Source of the DNA: Gemmatimonas sp.
GTDB taxonomy: Bacteria > Gemmatimonadota > Gemmatimonadetes > Gemmatimonadales > Gemmatimonadaceae
Length of the DNA: 38,935 nucleotides
Assembly (NCBI GenBank): GCA_025361705.1
Contig: JANYJW010000068.1
Span: 1-38,935, forward strand
Reading direction: 5' to 3'
How positions within the stretch are numbered: the first letter of the stretch is position 1; each line of letters opens with the position of its first letter. The notes beneath the pieces were generated by a model that was not told the origin of the DNA, made no database searches, and saw nothing but the letters and a program-made list of their open reading frames with translations. Both the position numbers and the translations under genes were made by a program. Below, piece after piece: positions 27,576 to 36,030 of this stretch.

Positions 27576-27736
27576 GGCCCACGAACTCCCAGAAACGGTG
27601 TGAAGAAACGGCGCAATCACCAGCCGGGCGGGCCCAGCAGGCCCGCGACCCTCGGCGGCGGTCCACGCCCCTAGATATCAGCCTAGAAACCTACCCGCGA
27701 AGCCAACCTAAGATCAAGTGATGGTGGCACTTCTGA

Positions 27737-27766
27737 TTGACGCTCCTTCGCGCAAAGTAGTATCTT
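27737..27766 (+). promoter_or_regulatory. candidate promoter of the second TPR gene and downstream operon
   Basis: TTGACG (27737-27742) and TATCTT (27761-27766) are spaced by 18 bases, in a locally AT-richer stretch between divergent genes, 31 bases before the ATG at 27798. This would drive the TPR-aroQ-peptidase-acc run. The ppiD promoter should lie in the same 222-base gap on the other strand, but no clear boxes were found. Confidence 0.5.
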
Positions 27767-27797
27767 GAATTTCGCACCGCACCCCGAACCCCTCCCG

Positions 27798-30074
27798 ATG
27801 AGCCCCGCGCCTGCCCGCGTCGACGAGCTGAAGAAACGCTACGAGGAGAACCCCCGCCGGTTCTTCGCGCCGCTGGCCAATGAGTACCGGAAGGCCGGTG
27901 AACTCGAAGCGGCCATCGATTTGTGCCGCACGCACCTCGAGGAACAGCCGGGGCACCTGAGCGGACACATTGTCTATGGCCAGGCCCTCTACGAGTCGCA
28001 GCGCGCGGGCGACGCCAAGGCGGCCTTCGAGTCGGCGCTCACGCTCGATCCCGAAAACCTCATTGCCCTGCGTCACCTTGGCGACATCGCCAGGGGCGAA
28101 GGTGATGCGAGCACGGCCACGCACTGGTACCAGCGCGTGCTCGACGCCGATCCGCGCAACGACGAAGTCATTGCCCTCATCGCCGCGCTCAAGCAGGACG
28201 CGCCCCGCTCGTCAACAGTCGTCGTGGCCGTCGAGGCGCCCCCGCCGCCCGCGCCGTCCTACGCTGAAATTGCCGCCGAGGAAGCGGCCGCGCGCGCCTC
28301 GATGGCCGAGACGCCCATCATTCCCATCGCGGCCGTGTCGCCGCCCGCGATTGCGGCGCGCGGCAGCATCGGCCTCATGGACCTCGACCTCGATCTGGGG
28401 GAAACAGCGACGCCCACGGTCGACCTGATGTCCGTGGTGGCATCGACGCCCAGCGCGCCCGCAGTCGAGGCGCCCGCAGTCGAGGCGCCCGCAGTCGAGC
28501 CGCCCGCAGTCGAGGCGCCCGCAGTCGAGGCGCCCGCGCCCGACATGCCTGTACCCGACGCGCCGGCGCCCGCCCTGCCGATGTTTGCCGCCGACGACGT
28601 GCTGGCCGTCGATGAAGCCGCCCCGGCGTTCGAGGAAGGCTTCCCGATCGCCGAGGGACTGCTCCACGTCTCGACGAGCGAGGGTCCGGAGTTGCTCGGC
28701 GCCGACGACACCAATCGCGGGCTCGCCGCGCCGGACGACACGGTGCTCGATGTGCTCGACACGCACTTCGGCGCGCTGCCTGTGGAAGAACAGTCCATGT
28801 TCGCCGCGGCGTACGAGCCGTCGTCGTTTGGCGATTCGCTCGATATCACCGTGGCATCGGACTTCGAGCAGTCGCCGCCCCCGCCGCCATCGCTCGACGC
28901 GATGCCGCCGCGCGAGTTTGCGTCCCAGGGTCCGATCGTCGAACCGATCACGTCGACCTCCGGGCTGACCGCCGAACCGGCACCGGCCACGCCGGGCGAC
29001 TTCGACATGCTCTTCGGGCACGCGCCCATTGCCGACGTGCAGGTGGGCGGAGACGGTGCGCCGCCGCAGGCCGACGATGCCGGCTTCACGGCCGATGCGT
29101 TCATCGGTCGCGAACCGAGCGACGCGATGCTCGACTCGGCGCCCGACGTCACGACGCCTCCGTCGCCGTTCGTCACCGAGACGATGGCGGAGCTGTACCT
29201 GCAGCAGGGCTTCCGCGACGAAGCGCTGGATGTCTATCGCCAACTGCTGGCGCTGAACCCGGGCGACTCGAGTCTCGCGGATCGGGTGTCGCATCTCGAG
29301 CACGGGACGCGGTCGAGCCTTGCCATCGACAGCGTCAGCGAGGAGATCGAGGCCGTGGCCGCCGCGGACGAGCTCCGCCGGTCCGGGAGCATCCCCACCG
29401 TGCCAGCCACGGCGGACCACGTGCCGATGCTGCCGGACGCGGTGCCGGCGTTCCTTGTCGAACCGCCCGCAGTCGAAGCTGCAGCGCCGGTTCCGTTGGT
29501 CGTGCCGGTCCCGCGCGGTCCGTCGGTGCGCGAGGTGCTCGCGCGCATCGCCCAGCGGCGCGCAATTCCGGGAGGCGGGTTTGCCCAGCCCGCCGCGGAA
29601 CCAGTGACGCTTCCACACCCCGTGCCCACATATGACACCGGCTGGACGCCGCCGGCGGACGTCGCGGCGGCGCAGGTCGCCGAGCCCGCGCTGGCGGTGC
29701 CCGTTGCGGCGGGGGGCGCCATCGACCGCCTGTTTGGCATGGGAGGCGTGGGCACGGCCGACGAAGGCGCGGCTTCAGCGGTTGCCTCCGCATTCGGTGC
29801 CGCGCCCGCAACGCCCATCCGCGGCGAGCCCACGCGGCAGGTCAACGACGAGTTGTCGCTCGACTCCGTGTTCGGTGGAGAGTCTGCGCAGTCAGGTGCG
29901 GCCACGCCGCCCGCCGTGCAGCGTCAGTCGACCAAGCTCCGGTTCGACCAGTTCTTTGCCGGGGTCGACGAAGGGGTGCCATCGTCCGGGCAACCCGCGC
30001 CCGGGGTACCGGGCCGGGGCGCCGAGGACATTGCACAGTTCAGCGACTGGCTGAAGGGGCTGAAGGGCTCGTGA
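27798..30074 (+). CDS. second large TPR protein with repeat-bearing disordered region
   Basis: The 758-residue protein lacks a signal peptide. It has an N-terminal TPR block (about residues 5-135: PLANEYRKAGELEAAIDLCRTHLEEQ, GQALYESQRAGDAKAAFESALTLDPEN). A long Pro/Ala/Glu/Asp-rich region follows, then a single TPR-like unit near residues 463-500 (AELYLQQGFRDEALDVYRQLLALNPG) and a C-terminal tail with RFDQFFAG and DIAQFSDWLKGLKGS. The plan mirrors the protein at 21425, including a DWL motif, so the two are probably distant paralogues. Function is unknown. Five 15-base tandem units (28456-28530) lie in the disordered part. ATG 27798 is preferred to an in-frame TTG at 27765 inside the promoter. 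The stop overlaps the aroQ GTG. Confidence 0.85.
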   Translation: MSPAPARVDELKKRYEENPRRFFAPLANEYRKAGELEAAIDLCRTHLEEQPGHLSGHIVYGQALYESQRAGDAKAAFESALTLDPENLIALRHLGDIARGEGDASTATHWYQRVLDADPRNDEVIALIAALKQDAPRSSTVVVAVEAPPPPAPSYAEIAAEEAAARASMAETPIIPIAAVSPPAIAARGSIGLMDLDLDLGETATPTVDLMSVVASTPSAPAVEAPAVEAPAVEPPAVEAPAVEAPAPDMPVPDAPAPALPMFAADDVLAVDEAAPAFEEGFPIAEGLLHVSTSEGPELLGADDTNRGLAAPDDTVLDVLDTHFGALPVEEQSMFAAAYEPSSFGDSLDITVASDFEQSPPPPPSLDAMPPREFASQGPIVEPITSTSGLTAEPAPATPGDFDMLFGHAPIADVQVGGDGAPPQADDAGFTADAFIGREPSDAMLDSAPDVTTPPSPFVTETMAELYLQQGFRDEALDVYRQLLALNPGDSSLADRVSHLEHGTRSSLAIDSVSEEIEAVAAADELRRSGSIPTVPATADHVPMLPDAVPAFLVEPPAVEAAAPVPLVVPVPRGPSVREVLARIAQRRAIPGGGFAQPAAEPVTLPHPVPTYDTGWTPPADVAAAQVAEPALAVPVAAGGAIDRLFGMGGVGTADEGAASAVASAFGAAPATPIRGEPTRQVNDELSLDSVFGGESAQSGAATPPAVQRQSTKLRFDQFFAGVDEGVPSSGQPAPGVPGRGAEDIAQFSDWLKGLKGS
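28456..28530 (+). repeat. 15-base tandem repeat inside the second TPR gene
   Basis: Five contiguous CGCCCGCAGTCGAGG units, with one base different in the third, encode a repeating Ala-Pro-Ala-Val-Glu pattern. A near copy of part of the unit recurs at 29464-29477. The near identity at DNA level points to recent slippage or selection for the repeat. Confidence 0.9.
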
Positions 30075-30505
30075 AGATCCTCGTCCTCAACGGGCCCAAC
30101 CTGAACCTGCTGGGAACGCGCGAGCCGCATCTCTATGGCACCGCAACGCTCGCCGACATCGAGCGCGAACTGATCGGCGTCGGCGCGGAGCTTGGCGTCT
30201 CCGTCAGCTGCCTGCAGTCCAACCACGAAGGCGAACTGGTGGATTTCGTGCAGGCGGCGCGCGGCGCGGTGGACGGCATCATCATGAATGCCGGCGCCTA
30301 CTCGCACACCAGCCTTGCCATTCGCGACGCGCTGGCGGCCGTGTCCATTCCATACGCCGAAGTGCACCTGACCAACATCTTTGCCCGCGAGCCCGAACGC
30401 CGTCACAGCATGCTCGCCGCTGGCGCACGCGCCCTGTTGTGCGGATTTGGCGCCCCGGGCTACGCCCTGGCCCTGCGCGGGCTCGTCGCCGCCCTGCGCG
30501 GCTAG
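30071..30505 (+). CDS. aroQ: type II 3-dehydroquinate dehydratase
   Basis: AroQ dehydrates 3-dehydroquinate in the shikimate pathway. The 144-residue product has the normal length and signature LVLNGPNLNLLGTREPHLYG with catalytic Arg17 and Tyr22. It also has SNHEGELVDFVQ, the substrate-binding IIMNAGAYSHTS (Asn73) and EVHLTNIFAREPERRHS with the catalytic His99. It begins with a GTG in a four-base overlap with the preceding TPR gene and is followed after 27 bases by the M24 peptidase. aroQ beside a Xaa-Pro peptidase and accBC is a recurrent bacterial arrangement. Confidence 0.97.
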   Translation: MKILVLNGPNLNLLGTREPHLYGTATLADIERELIGVGAELGVSVSCLQSNHEGELVDFVQAARGAVDGIIMNAGAYSHTSLAIRDALAAVSIPYAEVHLTNIFAREPERRHSMLAAGARALLCGFGAPGYALALRGLVAALRG

Positions 30506-30532
30506 GCGCGCCCGCGCCTCGCCCACGTCCGT

Positions 30533-31624
30533 ATGGAACGCCGTCCGCTTCGTCTCGCCGCCCTGCGCGCCGCCGTGGCTGAAAGCGGATGTGACGCCAT
30601 GCTGGTCACCGCGCTGCCCAACGTGCGCTACCTCACGGGCTTCACCGGCTCCGCGGCGCTGCTCGTCGTGCCGGCCGAGGCGCCGCCAGTCCTCCTGACC
30701 GACTTCCGCTACGACGTGCAGGTGCGCGACGAAGTCGGGGAGCATGCGGCGGTGCGCATCGAGCCAGCGTCGCTGTGGTCGGGCCTGCGCGACGTGCTGC
30801 TTGGCCTCGAGGGCGCGCCGCGCATTGCGTTCGAGTCGGCCCACCTCCTGCACGTTGACTTTGAGCGGCTGGCGGGGGACTTGGCGGGGCGCTGGCACTG
30901 GCGTGCGACCATCGGCATGGTGGAGGCGCTGCGCGAACGCAAGGATGCGGAGGAGCTGGCGTGCATCCGCGAGGCGGTGCGCATCGCCGAGGCCGCACTC
31001 GAGCGCACCCTCCGCGAGGTGCGGACCGGCATCACCGAGCTCCAGGTGGCGGGTATCCTCGAGCATCACCTGCGCGACCTCGGCAGCGAGGCCACGCCGT
31101 TCGAGACCATCGTGGCATCGGGCGAGCGGTCCGCGTTGCCGCACGCGCGCGCCTCACATCGCGTGCTGCAGGGTGGGGAGTTTCTCCTCATCGACTTCGG
31201 CGCAACGCACGGGGGGTATTGCAGCGACATCACGCGCACCGTCGCCCTGCAGAGCGTGAACCCGGAGATGCAGGCCATTCACGACGTCGTACGTGAGGCG
31301 ACCCTCAGCGCTTCGGCTGGTGTTCGGGCAGGAATGCGGGGACGGGATGCCGATGGCATCGCGCGGGGATACATTGAGGGCCGCGGGTTTGGGGAGCTCT
31401 TTGGGCATTCGCTCGGGCATGGCATTGGCCTCGAGGTGCACGAAGGCCCTCGGCTCGCTCGGACCGCGGACGCCCCGCTGCCCCCCGGCGCGGTCATCAC
31501 GATTGAACCAGGGATCTATCGCCCGGGGTGGGGCGGCGTCCGCATCGAAGACGACGTCTACCTCGCCGACGAAGGACCGTTGGTGCTGACCTCGTTTCCG
31601 CGGGAACTGCTCATCGTCGGGTAG
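30533..31624 (+). CDS. M24 family Xaa-Pro aminopeptidase/dipeptidase
   Basis: This is a dinuclear-metal peptidase cleaving Xaa-Pro peptides. The 363-residue product has a creatinase-like N-terminal domain and a C-terminal pita-bread domain with all expected metal ligands. These are the two aspartates in LLIDFGATHGGYCSDITRT, the histidine in FGHSLGHGIGLEVHEGP and the glutamates in VITIEPGIY and GVRIEDDV. Whether it is an aminopeptidase (PepP) or a prolidase (PepQ) cannot be settled, so no symbol is given. The efp gene that often follows this peptidase in aroQ-pepQ-efp-accBC clusters is absent here. Confidence 0.93.
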   Translation: MERRPLRLAALRAAVAESGCDAMLVTALPNVRYLTGFTGSAALLVVPAEAPPVLLTDFRYDVQVRDEVGEHAAVRIEPASLWSGLRDVLLGLEGAPRIAFESAHLLHVDFERLAGDLAGRWHWRATIGMVEALRERKDAEELACIREAVRIAEAALERTLREVRTGITELQVAGILEHHLRDLGSEATPFETIVASGERSALPHARASHRVLQGGEFLLIDFGATHGGYCSDITRTVALQSVNPEMQAIHDVVREATLSASAGVRAGMRGRDADGIARGYIEGRGFGELFGHSLGHGIGLEVHEGPRLARTADAPLPPGAVITIEPGIYRPGWGGVRIEDDVYLADEGPLVLTSFPRELLIVG

Positions 31625-31653
31625 CGCAACAGGGTCGTCGCGGCCTTTGATTG

Positions 31654-31681
31654 CCATCTGCCATCTGCCATCTGCCATCTA
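31654..31681 (+). repeat. 7-base tandem repeat array upstream of accB
   Basis: Three CCATCTG units and one CCATCTA are contiguous, followed by degenerate CCGTCCA and CCACCCT. The array lies between the peptidase stop and the accB ATG at 31701, leaving no Shine-Dalgarno. Confidence 0.85.
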
Positions 31682-31700
31682 CCGTCCACCACCCTCCCAG

Positions 31701-32192
31701 ATGATTGATCTGAGATACGTCAAGAAGCTGGTCGACATGCTCGACGAATCGAGCGTCGACTCCATCGAAATCTCGTCTGACAAAGGGATGAAGATCCGCA
31801 TCTCCAAGTCGCCGGTGGCCCGCGCCGCCATGCAGCAGATGCAGCAGATGCAACCGATGGCGATGCACGCCGCACCGGCCGCGCCCATGGGGGCGGCTGC
31901 CGCGCCGCTCGCCCTCGCGGCGGCACCCAAGGCCGAGCCCGCCTCGACCTTCACCGACGTCAAGTCGCCGATGGTCGGCACCTACTATTCCAAGCCCGAG
32001 CCGGGCGCCCAGGCGTACGTGACCGTGGGCTCCAAGGTCACGCAGGGCCAGGTGCTGTGCATCATCGAGGCGATGAAGATCATGAACGAGATCGAGTGTG
32101 AAGTGACCGGCACGGTGCGCGAAGTCTGCGTGACCGATGCGCACCCGGTGGAGTACGGCCAGGTGCTCTTCCGCATCGACCCCAATGGCTGA
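31701..32192 (+). CDS. accB: acetyl-CoA carboxylase biotin carboxyl carrier protein
   Basis: AccB carries the biotin that shuttles carboxyl groups in malonyl-CoA synthesis. The 163-residue product has an N-terminal domain (IDLRYVKKLVDMLDESSVDSIEI), a Met/Gln- then Ala/Pro-rich linker (about residues 44-80), and a biotinyl domain with EAMKIMNEIE, whose Lys126 is the biotinylation site. The conserved thumb-like segment YYSKPEPGAQAYVTVG is present. The ATG at 31701 is chosen because the upstream in-frame codons translate the tandem repeat. The gene overlaps the pilT-like gene by eight bases. Confidence 0.96.
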   Translation: MIDLRYVKKLVDMLDESSVDSIEISSDKGMKIRISKSPVARAAMQQMQQMQPMAMHAAPAAPMGAAAAPLALAAAPKAEPASTFTDVKSPMVGTYYSKPEPGAQAYVTVGSKVTQGQVLCIIEAMKIMNEIECEVTGTVREVCVTDAHPVEYGQVLFRIDPNG

Positions 32193-33375
32193 TCCCACGG
32201 GGCCTCGGGTCTCGACGCAGCAGCCCGCACTGGGCGACGCGTCGTCGCCGACGGCGGCGCCGGTGCCCGCGTTCAACTACAAGGCCGTGCTGCAGGCGGC
32301 CGTGCAGATGGGGGCCTCCGACCTGCACCTCAAGGTTGGTCGCCCGCCGATGTCCCGCCTCAACGGGGAACTCGCGCCGCTCGAGATGCCGCCGCTGCGC
32401 CCCGAAGACCTCAAGTCCATCGGCGAACAGATCTGCCCGCCCAAGCAGAAGCGCGAGTTCGACTCCGAAAAGGAAGCCGACTTCGCCATCGGCGTGCCCG
32501 GCATCGGCCGTTTTCGCGTGAACATGTACCAGCAGCGCGGCACCATTGCGTTCGTCTTTCGCGCCATCGCGTTCCAGGCGGCGTCGCTCAAGGACCTCAA
32601 TCTGCCGCCGGTGCTGGAACAGATTGCCATGAAGCCGCGCGGCCTCGTGCTCGTCACCGGCATTACGGGGTCGGGCAAGTCGACGGCGCTCGCCTCGATG
32701 ATCCAGTACGTCAACGAGACCCGGCACGCCAACATCATCACCATCGAAGATCCCATCGAGTTCCTGCACCGCGACATCAACTGCAACATCAACCAGCGCG
32801 AGGTGGGCCTCGACACGGGGTCGTTCGCCTCGGCGCTGCGTCGCGTCCTCCGGCAGGACCCCGACATCATCCTCATCGGCGAGATCCGCGACCTCGAGAC
32901 GCTCGAGATCGCGCTCAAGGCCGCCGACACCGGGCACATGGTGTTCAGCACGCTGCACACGACCGACTGCACGCAGACCATCAACCGCGTGCTCTCGTTC
33001 TACCCGCCGCATCAGCAGGCCGACGTCCGCTTTTCGCTCTCCACCGCGCTCAACGCCGTCATCTCGCTGCGCCTCGTGCCGCGCGTCGACCGCCCGGGCC
33101 GCGTGCCCGCGTGCGAAGTCCTCATCAACACCGCGGCCGTGCAGGACAACATCCGCGACATGAACAAGTCGCTCGACATTCCCGACCTGATCAAGGAAGG
33201 CACCACGCAGTACGGCATGCAGAGCTTCGACCAGTCGCTCATGTCGTGGTACTCCAAGGGCATCATCTCGTACGAAAACGCGCTCTTCTACTCGACCAAT
33301 CCGAGCGAGTTCGCGCTCAAGGTGCAGGGAATCGCCGGCACCAGCGACACCAGTTGGGATTCGTTTACCCAGTGA
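32185..33375 (+). CDS. pilT: PilT/PilU family type IV pilus retraction ATPase
   Basis: PilT-type ATPases depolymerise type IV pili during twitching. The 396-residue product has an unconserved Pro/Ala N-terminal extension of about 30 residues, then a PAS-like N-domain (GASDLHLKVGRPPMSRLNG). The RecA-like motor has Walker A GITGSGKST (159-167), the Asp box IEDPIEF (187-193), Walker B DIILIGEIRD (227-236) and the His box HMVFSTLHT (251-259). The YGMQSFDQSLM tail is like PilU and some PilT proteins. The start overlaps accB by eight bases, an unusual partner for pilT; no other pilus gene is in the window. PilT versus PilU cannot be decided from this. Confidence 0.92.
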   Translation: MADPTGPRVSTQQPALGDASSPTAAPVPAFNYKAVLQAAVQMGASDLHLKVGRPPMSRLNGELAPLEMPPLRPEDLKSIGEQICPPKQKREFDSEKEADFAIGVPGIGRFRVNMYQQRGTIAFVFRAIAFQAASLKDLNLPPVLEQIAMKPRGLVLVTGITGSGKSTALASMIQYVNETRHANIITIEDPIEFLHRDINCNINQREVGLDTGSFASALRRVLRQDPDIILIGEIRDLETLEIALKAADTGHMVFSTLHTTDCTQTINRVLSFYPPHQQADVRFSLSTALNAVISLRLVPRVDRPGRVPACEVLINTAAVQDNIRDMNKSLDIPDLIKEGTTQYGMQSFDQSLMSWYSKGIISYENALFYSTNPSEFALKVQGIAGTSDTSWDSFTQ

Positions 33376-33390
33376 GTGGGTACGGGATCG

Positions 33391-33425
33391 CAGAGGGCAG
33401 ATGGCAGATGGCGGATGGCGGATGG
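33391..33425. repeat. 7-base tandem repeat array after pilT, inverted orientation
   Basis: Five units, CAGAGGG, CAGATGG, CAGATGG, CGGATGG and CGGATGG, are the reverse complement of the repeat found elsewhere. Together with the array at 33461-33516 they form an imperfect inverted repeat around a 35-base spacer (33426-33460), which could fold as a long hairpin between pilT and accC. Confidence 0.9.
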
Positions 33426-33460
33426 CCGAGGCAATGACCTCTCGCCCCACTGTCCCGATC

Positions 33461-33516
33461 CCCTCCGCCCTCCGCCATCTGCGTTCCGCCCTCCGCCATC
33501 CGCCTTCTGCCATCTC
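33461..33516. repeat. 7-base tandem repeat array upstream of accC
   Basis: Eight units in strict 7-base register: CCCTCCG twice, CCATCTG, CGTTCCG, CCCTCCG, CCATCCG, CCTTCTG and CCATCTC. The array stops five bases before the accC TTG at 33522. It is the longest array in the window and the right arm of the inverted pair. Confidence 0.9.
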
Positions 33517-33521
33517 CCGCC

Positions 33522-34874
<1,353 letters not shown>

Positions 34875-34876
34875 GT

Positions 34877-34962
34877 GCAGGGTGCGGGGGTTTGTTGGAC
34901 GGGGACGCGTAGGGAAGGCGTGCAAAGGCACAAGAGGGGGCGACCGGCCGGTCGCCCCCTCT
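34877..34962. terminator. terminator element after accC, perfect 30-base palindrome
   Basis: AGAGGGGGCGACCGG (34933-34947) is followed immediately by its exact reverse complement (34948-34962). Block A GCAGGGTGCGGGGG (34877-34890) and block B AGGCACAAGA (34926-34935) match the element after tatA with identical 49-base spacing. There is no T-tract. As a palindrome it could act in both directions. Confidence 0.7.
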
Positions 34963-34992
34963 GCTGTTGCCAATCGCTTCGCTTCGCTCCGC

Positions 34993-35145
34993 TCACGGCC
35001 GCGCTTTGCCGATGTCCACCAGGCCGTGGCCCTGCCGGTATCGCGCCGGTCGGTACACATGCACTTTCCACAGCCGACCCGCCGTTTCCGCCGGCGACAC
35101 CGTAAACGCCCATGCCGCGAGGTCGGCAATGATCGAAGGTTCCAT
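34993..35145 (-). CDS. possible small protein, 50 residues
   Basis: An ATG on the minus strand (35145) opens a 50-codon frame: MEPSIIADLAAWAFTVSPAE, then residues 21-50 ending VDIGKARP. I do not recognise the product. In its favour: a -10-like TAGGCT (35152-35157 on the minus strand) ends six bases before the ATG, the same geometry as uvrB and the epimerase gene; it converges on the palindromic terminator after accC; and by hand count about three quarters of its codons end in G or C. Against it: it is short, it lacks a Shine-Dalgarno, and random open frames are common at this GC content. Confidence 0.25.
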   Translation of the reverse strand: MEPSIIADLAAWAFTVSPAETAGRLWKVHVYRPARYRQGHGLVDIGKARP

Positions 35146-35199
35146 GGAAGCAGCCTAGGGCAGGGCACTCGCTGCCTCGTCATCATTCGATTGCCATAG

Positions 35200-36030
35200 G
35201 TGTCATTCGAGCGCACCCCCACACTCCGTACTCAATCCCGACCCGTGCCTCTCGAAGTCCATCTCGTTCCCGTCCCTGTAGCAGCCGACGTCGCCGTCAT
35301 CATCGACGTCCTGCGATTCACGACGAGCGCCACCCACGCCCTCGCCAACGGTGCGCGCGCAATATTCCCCTGCGAAACACTCGACCAGGCCCGCGCTGCC
35401 CTCAGCCTCCTGCCATCTGAAGTCCTCCTCGCCGGCGAACGCCACGCCGTAAAGCCAGCCGGCTTCCACCTCGGCAACTCCCCCGGGGAGTTCACGAGCG
35501 TTGCCGTCGCGGGCCGCGACATCGTCTGGACCACCACCAACGGCACCCGCGCCATTGCGCTCGCCCTGGGCCGTGTCCTGTCCCAGGCACCACCCAGTGC
35601 CAGTGCCCCTTTTCACACGGTGCCCGTGCCCGTGGGTAAGGAACCGCGTGACCTCATTCTCGCCTCATACGTCAATCTCTCGGCAGTCGCATCCCTCCTC
35701 GAGCCCCTGCTCCGGGAGGGGGCGGTTGTTGCCGTCGCCTGTTCTGGCCGCGAGGGAGGGTTCGCGCTTGAGGATGCCGCCTGTGCGGGGCGCCTCGTCA
35801 ACACCCTTCGCGCCCGGATTGGTGATGCGCTCACGGTGAATGACGGCGCGCGCGCAAGCGCATGCATTGACGAGGCCTATGGCGAAGACATCCCGCGGAT
35901 CTTCCGCGACGCCCAGCACGGACGATTCCTCCGACAACTCGGAGGCGGAGCCGACCTCGACGCCTGCGCCGCGCTCGACGCGGTCCCGGTCGTCCCGCGC
36001 TGGCTCGACGGACGGTTCGTCGCTCGATGA
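35200..36030 (+). CDS. ComB-like 2-phosphosulfolactate phosphatase family protein
   Basis: The 276-residue product resembles the ComB family, named for 2-phosphosulfolactate phosphatase of coenzyme M synthesis in methanogens. Bacterial members mostly have no established substrate. Matching segments are VIIDVLRFTTSATHALANGA, LLAGERHAVKPAGFHLGNSP, VWTTTNGTRAI, ACSGREGGFALEDAACAG and the C-terminal RHGR-like AQHGRFLRQLGGGADLDAC. The start may be GTG 35200 or GTG 35245, the latter placing the conserved LEVHLVPV strand at the N-terminus; neither has a Shine-Dalgarno. The conserved C-terminus reads to 36030 and overlaps the 5' end of the ftsK frame by up to 152 bases. Confidence 0.82.
   Translation: MSFERTPTLRTQSRPVPLEVHLVPVPVAADVAVIIDVLRFTTSATHALANGARAIFPCETLDQARAALSLLPSEVLLAGERHAVKPAGFHLGNSPGEFTSVAVAGRDIVWTTTNGTRAIALALGRVLSQAPPSASAPFHTVPVPVGKEPRDLILASYVNLSAVASLLEPLLREGAVVAVACSGREGGFALEDAACAGRLVNTLRARIGDALTVNDGARASACIDEAYGEDIPRIFRDAQHGRFLRQLGGGADLDACAALDAVPVVPRWLDGRFVAR

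Larger units (their letters stand above)
34875..35199. other. 325-base region between accC and comB without a confidently called gene
   Basis: Left part: the second copy of the terminator-associated element (block A 34877-34890, block B 34926-34935, palindrome 34933-34962). Middle: a possible 50-codon minus-strand reading frame (34993-35145), listed separately. Right part (35158-35199): nothing recognised; no clear promoter for comB was found. Confidence 0.7.

Noticed and set aside
25635..27674. 679-codon plus-strand frame opposite ppiD
   Set aside because: Composition is Arg/His/Leu-rich without motifs, while the minus strand encodes a complete PpiD-like protein.
32080..33513. 477-codon minus-strand frame opposite accB and pilT
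   Set aside because: Antisense shadow; its N-terminus is merely the translated 7-base repeats.
33391..33516. CRISPR array
   Set aside because: Units are 7 bases and contiguous with no unique spacers, and no cas gene is nearby. They are simple tandem repeats.
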